Shown here: positions 42,101 through 52,990 of the stretch, one piece after another
Position numbering within the stretch: position 1 is the first letter of the stretch
Layout: every line of letters starts with the position of its first letter
DNA from: Brasenia schreberi
Lineage: Eukaryota > Streptophyta > Magnoliopsida > Nymphaeales > Cabombaceae
Assembly (NCBI GenBank): GCA_036023115.1
Contig: JAYKKT010000076.1
Span: forward strand, 7,258,001 to 7,322,000
Direction: 5' to 3'
Length of the DNA: 64,000 nucleotides
Translations under genes and position numbers: made by a program
Notes under the pieces: model-generated
Database searches by the model: none
The model's input: the letters and a program-made list of their open reading frames with translations, nothing else
What the model was told of the DNA's origin: nothing

Positions 42101-45100
42101 TCATTTCTATGTTTCAGTTAGATGTCAAACTTTTCTTCCCAACATGTACCTAGGCACTTCGTTTTTAATACGCTTTGTCATCCTTTATTTTTCATAGTTG
42201 TAGTTTAACCAAGTATAATACGATGAATCTTATTTATTATCTTCTTTTACTGTTATATATTTTAATTTTAGATGAACTTGATGGTCATCATATTAAGAAT
42301 GATGATAAAAATAGTTATCCATTTTATTGTAGAAATTCTTGCTATTTTGCTATTTTTTATTGTTTTATATTGGCTTTTTACATTAAAAGTCTTATACATG
42401 AGAACAATTAGTTGATTGTGATGGTACATATAGTTACTGACTTATAATCATTAAATTCTCTTTTTGCATTTCATATTCTTCAATGTGGTTATCAATCCAA
42501 GTTGGTAGAACAATACCTAATTTTTGGTACGTAAGAAGTGTCATGTCATAAGCTGTTTAATGATATTTAATATTTACGTTATATAGTTTTATATATAAGG
42601 AAGAAGTTAACAAATTCTGGCCAAACAGGTGGAGTCCCAAGCAAAAATTGGGGATTTTGTGAAATTTGAGCCCTTAATCAATTTCCCCTCTTTTTCTGCT
42701 TTACATATGCAAATTCTGTATAACTAGCAGAAAGAGCATAACCGACCTGGGTCATGAGTTCGATACCCTGGACATGGACCCCATTGTACCGAAAAACAAA
42801 AAATCTGTATAACTCAGTTGCGTACCTTCTACTGGAATTTGATGCAGTGGAAAATCTTCTCTAACGCCATTTAGGCTTTGAACTCTAATAACTTGTAACT
42901 TTGAATGTTTTTCCTTGTGTGTTACTAGGGCCGGAGGCCATCGCTTGCGGATAAGTATGAATATGTAATGCATGGGAAGTTATACAAGATTTCTGAGGAA
43001 GGTTCTGGCGCTAATGTGAAACTGTATGTCATCTTATACTCCCTCCAAACTTGTAATGTAACAAAGCGCGTATCTGTATGTAGAATTATTTCTGTAGTTT
43101 TGTTAGGCCTTGTTGGTAGATTTAAAAAGAAATGGAGAACAGAAACTGAATGTCTTGTAAGATTCCGACTTGATGTTTTTTGATTCATCTGGTATCAATT
43201 TTCCTTGGATGATGAATCTTGGCAATTTTATAGTGAATCATCTTCACTGTCAGACAGTGGTAAAGGGCCATTACCTCACATTGAGTCATTACACGGATAT
43301 AGATTTCGCTATTTTATTTTCATTGTAATCTTATATCTTATGATGCGTGCGTGACCTTCTACTTGCTGATATTTTTTCTTATGCATGTGATCAATGTTTT
43401 CTAGCTTATTGTGAGCTAACTGCTAAACATGGCACATGATAGGGCTCCGTGGAAACAAAAAATTCATGTAACCAACCCCGTCTAGTAAGGGAAAAGGCTT
43501 AGTTGTTGTTGCTGCTGCATGTGATCGATGTTTTGGCTTATTTGTTATGGTTCGCTTATTTTCTCCTTCTATTTGCAAGGTGGTCGATACTCGACTAATT
43601 TCCAGTCAATAAGGCACTTCTGTTTTCTTTGGAAATGTTGAGAATAAAAAATTGGTTCTGACATGCAATGTTGTAAATAACGTATTGGAACCCATCTCAC
43701 ATGAACTGTTGATAACAGGTGAATTTCTCTTACGTTTTTGCTGTTGGGTCACAATTTTTACCTTTGTTGCATTCTATATCCATGAGTTGCTAGCCATTTA
43801 TAAGCTTTTAGGTAGAAAATAGGTCTAAACCTAGTATTTATTAGGTAGAGCTGCTATGTTAGGCACCAATCAGTTCCATGTGTCGGCTGTGTATATGCAG
43901 CAAACAGTGTATTGATTCAGTCCGTTGACCAGTAGAAAAGTTTAACACACGACATCCCAGGAACATGTTGAGAATGGTTGCCTATTGGCCTCGTATTGAA
44001 TGGAAAATTTCATTTGACGCGGATAAATTGTGGCCTTGTCTTTTATTTTTAAGATACCATTTTCTAAATTTTATGTTGATATGTTCTCATCTGTCTTGGG
44101 GATTTAGCGGTATACTTTCATTTATGATTAAAAAATTATATATATATATAATGAATTCTCTAATTTGTAAGAAATATCAAGAAATACGTAACTACTACTT
44201 TATCAAACAAAATAAACAAATTTTAAGAAGACAAACAATAAATTTCACGTGGCATATGCATATTGAATTGTTAAACTTATATTTAAAAGCAAAAATATAA
44301 ATGTAACCAAATTATTCTATACATTAGACAGAATAAGTAAAAAAACTAATATATATTATACTTACCGACTTAAGTATGGATACAAAGGACACTAACAATT
44401 GCCTACAAAAAAACTCTTACTCGTCTTACAAAAACAGAGGTCAACTCTTCGATATAATCAGAATAAACACTATGATAAACTTCTACACACTCTTTTTGCA
44501 TGCAAGGGTTTATAAACAAGGCTTTCTAAATTAAGGCTAAGATCTCGTACTTCAATTTGGCATACTATCTCACCATGTAGAGGTTTTCTTATGACTATTT
44601 TATTCATTTAACATGTTTACTGAAATGACTTTTCAAATCTCCAAGAATCACCATATGTATCCCTTTATAGGACACTAACATAACTTCAACAACTACAATG
44701 CTTGATGAGATATACATTATTATTTTGAAAATACATCTTTTAGCTATTATGATAAACCATTATACAAATAAGCAGACAACAAATAAGCATTTATCAACCT
44801 CTGGAAGTAAATCAAGTCAAAATATAACAAAATAAGCTAACATGTTTACTCAAATGACTTTTTAATCTCCAAGAGTCACCATATGTATCCTTTTATAGGA
44901 CACTAACATAGCTTCGACAACTAAATACTTGATGAGATATACATTATTATTTTGAAAATACATCTTTTAGCTATTATGATAAACCATTATACAAATAAAA
45001 AAACAACAAAATAAACATTTATCAACGTGTGCAAGTAAATCAAGTTAAAATATAACAAAATAAGCATTGATAAACCATCTTTTACGCTATTCTTGATATA

Positions 45101-46041
45101 ATGGACCGCTATAGCGGTCATAGCACCGCTATTAGCGGCCAAGAAGGTCGCCCGCTAATCTTACAGGGATATAGCGGTTCTCTGGCCGCTAATACACTAT
45201 AACGCGCTATTAACTACTTAGCTCACAAGTGCTACTTGTGACAAGAAACTGACATGTTCTAATAACTTGAGGGTAAGGACCAATATTGGAGATATGGAGC
45301 ATTATTGAGGTACATTTGATTCTCAAAAGACTCTTTTTGGAGTATAAGATAGGTCAAACTTCATAATAGTGAAGCTTTAAGGGTAAGGACCAATGTTGCA
45401 GATATGGACCATTTTTGAGGTACATTTGATTCTCAAAAGACTCTTTTTGGAGTATAAGATAGGTCAAACTTCATAATAGTGAAGCTTTAAGGGTAAGGAC
45501 CAATGTTGCAGATATGGACCATTTTTGAGGTACATTTGATTCTCAAAAGACTCTTTTTGGAGTATAAGATAGGTCAAAGTTTTATGAGCTTCATAATCGT
45601 GAAGCTTGACCCAAAGCATGTAGAGGTTTCATATTTCAAGCATCATAAACAGATCATAAAACGTTATATTATAATGTGATGAAAATTCGTGGCACAGAAA
45701 TAGAAGCCTCAGAATTTCCAAATCCATGTCATCAGCTGCGTGTAAGCAACAGCATAAACCACAAATCTTCAGCATGATGCAGTTACTCTACATGGCATAC
45801 TCGACGGCTGTACTTGCGGAAGATGCATATTTGTCAGAAATTCACCTGCATTGAGACCTTCTGAAGATATAATTCACATTCATTTTTTTCCTGCCGTTTT
45901 TCACTTCCTTGTATTACTTCTTGCAGAGAGATTTATGTATCGTTCGGGGGGCTGCTGATGCTGCTCAAGGGAGACCCAACCTCGAACCTTTCCAACTTCC
46001 AACTTGACCAGAGGTTGTTCCTTCTGATGAGGAAAGTGTGA
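39078..46041 (+). CDS. NRPB8: RNA polymerase subunit RPB8 (NRPB8-like), four coding exons
   Basis: RPB8 is a small OB-fold subunit shared by nuclear RNA polymerases I, II and III. Exons join as 39078-39150, 40305 or 40319-40464, 42929-43023 and 45927-46041, all with GT-AG borders and compatible phases (1, 0, 2). Recognisable blocks are [20 protein letters not shown] at the start, [56 protein letters not shown] and the C-terminus [20 protein letters not shown] ending RKV. With the expected exon 2 reading the protein would be 146 aa, the usual plant length. However, the assembled exon 2 carries two extra bases next to the acceptor, so either the frame breaks or a downstream AG is used (142 aa). 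The gene is otherwise intact with no internal stops. Introns are long and repeat-filled. Confidence 0.93.
39455..39500. repeat. hAT-terminus-like fragment in RPB8 intron 1
   Basis: TTTTGTAAATATCGTATCGG resembles the subterminal wording of the hAT relics. Too short to classify with confidence. Confidence 0.3.
40305..40464 (+). CDS. NRPB8: RPB8 exon 2, with 2-nt discrepancy at its 5' edge
   Basis: The natural acceptor TTGTCAG ends at 40304 and would give V-S-R-I-E, but the following text CGAATAGAGAAGCTCGAAGC has two bases too many to stay in frame with [10 protein letters not shown]. Using the AG at 40317-40318 restores the frame but drops V-S-R-I. The donor is CAG|GTAATT at 40465. The conserved part of the exon is otherwise perfect. 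Confidence 0.88.
41100..41625 (+). repeat. Diverged repeats in RPB8 intron 2
   Basis: A module with GTGGTCGCYGTC followed by a GACA/AGAACA...AGGATTA segment occurs near 41110, 41255 and, more weakly, 41558 (AGTGGTCAGTATCC). The spacing is irregular. These are likely old internal duplications and show no coding frame. Confidence 0.4.
42929..43023 (+). CDS. NRPB8: RPB8 exon 3
   Basis: Acceptor TTACTAG at 42922-42928; reads [20 protein letters not shown] through NVK plus two bases of a Leu codon; donor CT|GTATGT. Confidence 0.93.
43401..43516 (+). mobile_element. RTE-clade LINE copy 9, 3'-end fragment in RPB8 intron 3
   Basis: 116 bp containing GCTTATTGTGAGCTAACTGC and the terminus GTCTAGTAAGGGAAAAGGCT then TTGTTGTTG. 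It is flanked by GCATGTGATCAATGTTTT at 43383-43400 and the same 18-mer with one change at 43517-43534. Sense orientation relative to RPB8, no coding impact seen. Confidence 0.92.
43664..43695. repeat. hAT-terminus-like fragment in RPB8 intron 3
   Basis: CAATGTTGTAAATAACGTAT then TGG closely follows the minus-strand terminus of hAT relic 1 (CAATGTTGTAATTAGCGTAT then TGG). Probably a solo end left by deletion or an abortive event. Confidence 0.5.
44611..45068 (+). repeat. Tandem duplication, period 229 bp, in RPB8 intron 3
   Basis: Two head-to-tail copies starting ACATGTTTACTSAAATGACT at 44611 and 44840 share long runs such as TGATGAGATATACATTATTA and TCTTTTAGCTATTATGATAA, with a few indels. 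Confidence 0.92.
45105..45215. repeat. Cluster of CCGCTATAGCGG-type palindromes
   Basis: The motifs ACCGCTATAGCGGT, CCGCTATTAGCGG, CCCGCTAAT, ATAGCGGTT, GGCCGCTAAT and AACGCGCTATT are packed into about 110 bp. They could form short hairpins. Similar CGCTATAGCGG clusters occur in plant interspersed repeats; I cannot assign a family. Confidence 0.6.
45271..45605 (+). repeat. Three tandem copies of a 110-bp unit in RPB8 intron 3
   Basis: GGGTAAGGACCAATRTTG begins units at 45271, 45381 and 45491. Copies 2 and 3 are nearly identical, while copy 1 differs at several sites (GGAGATATGGAGCATTATTG). This implies an older duplication followed by a recent one. Confidence 0.95.
45927..46041 (+). CDS. NRPB8: RPB8 exon 4 and stop
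   Basis: Acceptor CTTCTTGCAG ends at 45926; reads (L)[19 protein letters not shown] to LMRKV and TGA at 46039-46041. This hydrophobic [11 protein letters not shown] block is the family hallmark. Confidence 0.95.
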
Positions 46042-47375
46042 ACCATCTTTTCCCGGATCAGTAAACCAACTTTCCACTGTAAAATGCACTTTGATGAAAA
46101 TTAGTAATTGAAAACTTCTCATACATAGTTATTGTAATTATTTAACTTTATGAAATCTTCTCTAAGATTATAGTTGACGTATGAGGTTTATAAACTTGTT
46201 TCCAGATTTTGTTTTGGTGGTGATTCTTCAATCAGGCTTGTCCTTCCAACTTTCTGTTTTAATTGGATCGCTGGGTCTGGTGTCAAACGGGTCCCAACAA
46301 TGAGGGGCACCACAATTGAATACCGAGGGATCCGTATCAACATGGTTTCCACCAATTTGCTTGCTTGAGAAGGATGGTGACTTGACTAGTTGACTGGTCG
46401 CATTGTCACTAATATTCTCCAAGCGTTTCACTGTAATGCTTGATTGGTTGGCTGGTCGCATCACCACCTCTTATTAAATCTGCAATGGTGTGCGAAACGA
46501 GGCAGAGATTCAGTTTTCTCTTGTATGCATGCATTGTTTTTCACCTGTGGGTTTTCTTTAGCCATTATGGTTTGCTTTTACTTTCGAACTTCCTTTCTTG
46601 CTGATTCTAAAACATTTAGCTAGCTTTTGGACCCTTGGGGTGCCACATGATCATTAATGCAATTCATAAATAGGGGTTATATTCAGAACCCTTTTTAGTT
46701 GGGTGTATACCTTATCCAGACTGGTCTTGTTTCAAATCTGGATTCGGGTTTGGTTATGCCTAAAATGAAAAGACCCAAATGGTTTAATGGGTTTATTTGA
46801 GTGATTGGTTCTGGTCTACATTGGTGTGGTCCTCTGGAGAGCCAATTTTGGATCTGGCATAGAATTTTAACCAAAAGCTGGCTCATTTTAATTTGGTTTG
46901 GGATAAGCTCTGTGACATTTGAGATGTTCAACTATGAATTGGATTCTAATGAAATTCACTTTATATTTGTCTTTAAGTTTTAATAACTTATAGAAGTTCT
47001 TTGATATTAATGTCTACGCGCAATTACATTTTTTTTATGGTTAATGGGTTGGCCAAACAAGATAGGGTCAGATTCGCATTCATTTGGGTTTGGGTCCAAA
47101 TAGTTCTATTGGCTTCTGAACATGTAGGCCCTTTAAATTGGTCCGGGCGACGCATAATTAGTTCAGTTTGTCGGATCTTCCAGTAAACCTGACCCATGTG
47201 CAACCGCACGCACAGATGGCGCTGTGGATAAGAATTTTTCTTTTTTTTGTAGGAGTGTGTGCGTATGTGTATGAGAGAGAGAGTATCAACTGTTAATGCG
47301 CCCCCTCAATGCACGACCACTTATATGGCCATGGCACTCTGAGAGTCATGGTATGCTAATTTTTATAATAGTCCG

Positions 47376-47378
<3 letters not shown>
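46042..47378. other. RPB8 3' flank, non-coding
   Basis: The probable RPB8 3' untranslated region follows the stop; an AATTATTTAACTTTATG-like A/T-rich stretch near 46135-46155 could serve polyadenylation. The rest has no recognisable gene. Confidence 0.4.

Positions 47379-47466
<88 letters not shown>
47379..47466. repeat. Compound (AT)31(AG)13 microsatellite
   Basis: AT run 47379-47440 followed directly by AG run 47441-47466. Confidence 0.98.
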
Positions 47467-47470
47467 GAGG

Positions 47471-47700
47471 GAGGTATATTCTCGATATGATCCATGCTTA
47501 AATATATTCAAAACACTTTTACAATTTGATCGGCACAACCAATACTGAAGATTTAAAATAAAAAAGCAGATTATATCATTTTTCATTAAATGTTAATACA
47601 TAAAGTACAATGGTACAAAATATTTTTTAGATTCAAATCTCTATATTGAACCAATCAAATGATAGATCTTTGAGAAGATCGGAGATTGAGCACGAACCAC
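47471..47700. mobile_element. Foldback-family relative
   Basis: Shares the layout of units A-4/B-4: GATCCATGCTTAAATATATT on the left, an ATTTAAAAT core, then GAGATTGAGCACGAACCAC on the right. The match is diverged, so the call is tentative. Confidence 0.45.
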
Positions 47701-50560
47701 TAAAGGAGCATTTGGTTTCTTCTATGATCCTTATGAGATAAAATGCAACAAGCTTTTATCCTTTATATTGGCAGATTGATAATCCAAGAATAAGACTATT
47801 TCCAAATAATGGATTATGTTTATATTTTGATAAATGAGGGACAGTTGAAAGCACTAAATAGTCCAGCATTGTTTTTTGAAATGGAGGCCACTATTTTTCA
47901 GAAGTATGGCAAAGTGCTGGCTGTAGCATGTAGAACTTTGCTTACCAAAAAATATAATGAAATAACATAAAATAAAAATAAATTTTTAATTAATGCCAGA
48001 ATGGCATCAACATGAACCATAGCTCAATATTGAGATATGTGGTGGTGGGAAAGAAGGGTCGTACAAACCCTACATTCATTCAATCATGAGGGTGGACATG
48101 GCTGGTTCCTAACTGGCCCGAGGGTTCCAATAGAAACTGAACCACGGCTAGGAATCAGCTGAAGCCGGAATCAGTGAAACCTGGCCTGAAATCAGAGACC
48201 ATTTGGTTCAGTTCCAGTTTTACCTTTTACGAACTAGAATCAGAACCAACGGTTCCAAACTGCATTGATTTTTCTTATAGTTTTTAATTTATAATAAAAT
48301 TACTGGTTTTGGACTAAACTGGAATTGTCCCATAAGCGGCGGTTTTGGAACCATTACAGAACTGGCTCTAGGCTTGGCTTTGCTCTGAACTTTTAATATG
48401 CCAACCAAAATAGGCAATGTGAATATTATTGTCTTTTGCACAAGGACCTATGGTTCTCCTCGCTAGGGGGTCAACTCAGAAGAACCATAGAATTGGATCT
48501 CTCAAGTTCAAGGCCCTCGATGTGCATATCTGATAGGGGTCTTCTAGCCCAGCTTGACTTCAATGAACTATGATCATGAGTTCAATTTTGATCGTCCTCA
48601 TGATTTAACAGATGCGTGCTTGTAGAATTACTCAACATACTACAGGGTGTTTCTAAAACAATTATAGGTGAAAGCAGAGAGAATTTATCCCTTCTATAAC
48701 AAAGAAGAATTGTCATGTTCATTGGGGCCAGAAAATAGAGAGGAAGTTCGAATTTTGGCCCCATCAGATGTAAGACTCAAGGATCTAATTGAATTGGATT
48801 TGGTTTGGTCTAACTAAGATGTACTCTAGTTCAAAAACCCTAGCTACTTAATTTGGATCTTGGTTTGGACTGGCTATAGTACGCAGTTGTAGACCCATAT
48901 CCTCTTATTTCTTCTGAGTTTGGGTTTAGCGGACCTGGTCCATATCCTTAAAAGTTTTATGGAACACTTGACATCACACACACGCGCAGAGAGAGAGAGA
49001 GAATTTTGAGAAATTAACTACAATGATTCAATGGTTAAGGTATGTTTAAACTGTATTATCTCATATAATACCTTCGTTCAGAGAGAAGCTTCTTCTTGGA
49101 TGTTCAAGATTTAAGATTCACTGAGAAAAATACAGTTGTATCATTTCACGCTAGTATAAATTGGGTTCTTACATCGGTTGGCGATCCCCACTGGTCGAGG
49201 ACTGAAATTAACCAAATTCAAAAGAAAAACATAATCCAAATCCTTAGACAAATGCCATACTTGTTTGGGTTTGTTCAATGTGATCCCCAAATCCTTCATG
49301 GATAGACTAGGTGGGTTGAGAGTGTTATAATGGCGATCTTGATATCATCATTGCTTTTTATTAGAGACTAATATTAAATGTTCAATCATACATGCATGCA
49401 TGTATCTATCATTTTATTTCTTTATAATGGCGATCTTGATATCGTCATTTAATGTTGTATGTCAACTCTCCCAATGGTCTCGGATTCCAAACCGAATGAC
49501 CATGCAAGGTCACACAAATTGATGTCGACATGACATTGTATCTTCTATCTATAAAACGCCACTAGGATTTTGTCCCTCTACATCAAACTTTCATGAAAGC
49601 TGCTAACTCGGCTTCCTATGAGAAATCAAATGGAGTTTCTTCTTTTTGTTTTTTATCAATCATGTCCATTTTCATCATGGCTTCTAAGAACTAAACTTCT
49701 TCCAAAATTCTAACCTCGGGTTACTATGTAACCCAACTCACTCACTCAAACTATTTCCTTCTTGGCTCTACTGTATCTTCTAAAGAGGCTTTAGGGTTGT
49801 CAACGAAATGATCGTCTCAACCCCCCCCCCACTTTATGCAAGTTGGTATCAATATGATTGTTTTGCAAGAAACCTTCGTACCTAGCCAAAACCTTTCAAG
49901 GAATACCTCCAATGGTTAGATTGAGTGGGTGCTCAACATGTAGATGACTGGTGTAGGTGGAAATCTTTTCTAATCTCATATAATTGTTGTGCATTGTCTT
50001 TCCTAATGACCTCAACCTTTTCTTCGACTTCTTAGCTTTTTAGTCTAACAAAATCAACCTTCTTGTTCTTAAATCAGGTATGATTGGTCCTCAATGTTCA
50101 TGTCATTATTGGTCTCCCATGCGATCCTAAACCTTACTTCTTAGGTTCTCCCTCTTTCTATTTCTTTTTTCTCTTTAAGAATCTATCTTATAGAGGATTA
50201 TTAGAAGCCAATGCTTGTCGTTCTAGGAAGGTGACTGTAGATGAACATGTCAACTTTCTTCTATTCTGGCTTTATAAGTCCATAGTGTGCCCCCAATAGC
50301 ATAGAAATCGCAAAAGAGTATCACGTTATTATTGAGGCTTTATTCTCTTATTATCCTTTTGATTTTTATTCTTTTTTCTTAAGTATTCTCTTTTAAGATA
50401 TACGCACCTTCATTTCTCAACTTGTAAATGGAAAAATACCCAATACTACCTCTAGCCCATGGTGGTTCCTCTAGTGTTAGATATATTTGTATTTTTTCCT
50501 CAAGCAAAACTACATTTGAAATGGCTCCTCGAGCAGAACTCCATGTCTTTGCTTCAACTA
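47701..50560. other. Non-coding, likely decayed repeats
   Basis: Around 48100-48370 words such as GGTTCCAA, GAACCG-like and CTGGAATT recur, as in many diverged plant repeats. No frame above 90 codons matches a family. A C10 run lies near 49821. The segment 50379-50560 is open on the minus strand next to the Ty3/gypsy RT, but its translation is not recognisable as RNase H. Confidence 0.4.
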
Positions 50561-50990
50561 CAACAATTTCAATGGTCATTGAAGACTTATTCGTGATCAA
50601 ACAAATGTTGCTTGAAATCTCCAGACTTGACCTCAATATCATCTACATATATCTCCATACTTTTTCTTATTAAATCATAGAAAATACACTTCATCGCTCG
50701 TTAATATGTAACTCTAGCATTCTTGAGTCCAAACGGCATAACTATCCACTCGTAAATCTCTAATGCTCCAGGGCATTGAAATGTCGTTTTATGCATATCC
50801 TAAGGGTTCACCTTGATATGGCTATACCTCGAGTCATTGTCCATAAGTAAAAAGATCCCATGGCCAACTGCTGCATCAATAAAAATATCAGCAATTAAGA
50901 TAACATATTGATCTTTTTGAGTGGCCAAATTGAGATTACGATAGTCAATGCACACTTGTAATTTTCTATTTTTCTGGACCACATGAACTA
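50560..50990 (-). pseudogene. Ty3/gypsy reverse transcriptase fragment
   Basis: Minus-strand reading gives KLQVCIDYRNLNLATQKDQY (50950-50880 region), then D.F.DAAVGHGIFLLMDNDS, WIVMPFGLKNARVTY near 50755-50710, a stop, and MEIYVDDIEVKSGDFKQH with the catalytic YVDD at 50638-50649. These are the standard RT motifs of a Ty3/gypsy Pol. Stops and frameshifts interrupt it; no RNase H or integrase could be identified beyond, so the 3' half is lost or replaced. Confidence 0.88.
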
Positions 50991-51453
50991 TATTAGGACA
51001 CTAGTCACGCTTTTTCACTTATAATGCCTCAAATTAGCCTCTACTAAGGGGTCTGTTGGAGTAAAATTTGGATTATCATTTTTATTAAGACAATTATGCT
51101 ATGCTACTCCCATAATAGGCAATGCAATTGCGAGAATGGGACAATACTCGGTTTTCCCCCAAGTGGCTTAAAATAATCTTTTGTGACCTACTATTGAACA
51201 TAAGCAACTTCCAAGCATTGGAAGCAATCCGTGATAACTTAGGGTGACAATCCATGAGTAACTCTAGGCAATGGCCATAAATTAGCCTAATAAAAAATTA
51301 ATCCCCAAGTAGTTAACTCACATGATCTAACCTCTTCCAGAGCTTCAGGTATAATTATTAGACCTATCAAAAGCGAACAAAATGCTTGGGATGCCTCGAC
51401 ATCGGATGTGAAAGGATCTACTTTGTGTCAACAACTTCAACCATTTCATCAAT

Positions 51454-51756
51454 CTAGAACATCAATTTTTGGTGTAATATTGGTGACACATAATAATTGG
51501 AATGTATCCAATCTCTTTCGAGTAACAGAGAATGCCATGGTTTAGCATCAACCATGAAAAGGGGGTAGTTGAGGTTCTTGAACCCACGGTGAGTTCGACA
51601 ACCATTACCCCATTGTGACCGAAGGTTCTCCTCGAAAATAGATATCTTGAGGTTTGTCGGAATTGAATCAAAAGGTGTCCTCTCAATCAGTCGTAAGGTA
51701 TTATATGGCATCATACCGCCCCACCATCGTGAACACTCAACTAAAATGATGACCAT
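51454..51756 (-). pseudogene. Ty3/gypsy protease region fragment
   Basis: Reads MMPYNTLRLIERTPFDSIPT, then the family block FMVDAKPWHSLLLERDWIHS, SPILHQKL, which follows the aspartic protease in many plant Ty3/gypsy polyproteins. The catalytic D-G/T-G-A is degenerate (WWGG). It lies about 0.5 kb upstream of the RT in the element's orientation. Confidence 0.8.
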
Positions 51757-52990
51757 TTACCACCGTAGTGATATACAATAGCCAAAAATGTCTTATGATG
51801 GCTTCAAGTAGTTTCTCAAACATTATCAACAAGTCAATGTTATTGACCGAAGCCACCCAATCATGTTTGTCCATCAGGAAATCATCGTTTTCAATAGGTC
51901 GGTAATCTCCTACGAGAGCAAAACTTGATGATAGAACAATGATTAACCCTTATAACAGATAGAATGTGTCATCACTGAAGTCTTCATCGGATACGTACAT
52001 CTCATCTAAGAAGTGATTGTCTTCGACAACTTCATCCAACTCTTATTGACTGATAGTTCGGATTTGCGAACCATAAAGAATTTCTATTGGTTTTGCATTA
52101 TTCGAATCAACCATGGTTGTTACAAAATTGGAGCACTCATGGGTATTTGGATTGATTTCATAAGCACGATGGATCTAAATATCTGAAGCGAAGCAGTCTT
52201 TCTCCTCGACCTCTTTTGTACGGTCAACCATGTATGCATGGAGTCCGTTTCTCCAAAGGGTAGTAAGTGTCTCTATTTTTTGACTCATTCATCCCTGGTC
52301 AAGATTATTTATGACCAATTGTTTCAACCCATTCTTCTAAATCCTCATTCTCAAACTTAACGTCTTTTACATTTGCTTCTTAATCGACTAACCCTATTTG
52401 GTTTTCTTTCTAGTAGGGTTTTATCCTCCATGGCAGGATGAGATGTACTTAACTTGGATCATTGGTGGCTTCTTCTTTGGCTTTTTGGATAATGATGCTC
52501 TTATTCCTCATCAAAGTTTAGCATGACTCGAGACTGGCCATTTGGGAGATGTCCCATCTGACTATTGGGAAGCCCATCGAATTTCAACTTCCTTCTACAT
52601 TGGGTGCTTCTTCTATGAGCCCGCTCTTTCTGGGTATGTGTGGATCGCTAGTGATGAAAATAAGGCCAAATACTCAATCAATAATTCTCTAACCACTAGT
52701 TGACTTTCATTAAATTGGTATGAGTCTCACTCATTCAAACTTTCATGACTCAAAGTGGGCGCCATTGATGATGTGGCATCGATCTAGACCTTAGTCTATC
52801 CCTGAGCTTAAATTCAGGGTTGTGGACAATAGTGCACCATACCCATCGATATGGGGCAATTCCTTAGTGATAGGAGTAATTTTGTGGCCATGAATACAAC
52901 TTCTGACCTTACAGTGACTCGAGTAGATAAAACTTTTGCTTTCTTTGAGAAGATCTTTGAGTTTAATGATTTGTAAAGTTATTTGACAAC
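51757..52990 (-). other. Interior of the Ty3/gypsy element, decayed
   Basis: Between the protease and gag remnants no continuous frame remains. Sequence is consistent with gag-pol linker, but no motif can be pointed to. Confidence 0.45.

Noticed and set aside
42725..42785. tRNA-like sequence with AGTTCGATACC (B-box-like)
   Set aside because: The A-box and D-arm are missing and the acceptor stem does not pair; at most a SINE scrap in RPB8 intron 2.
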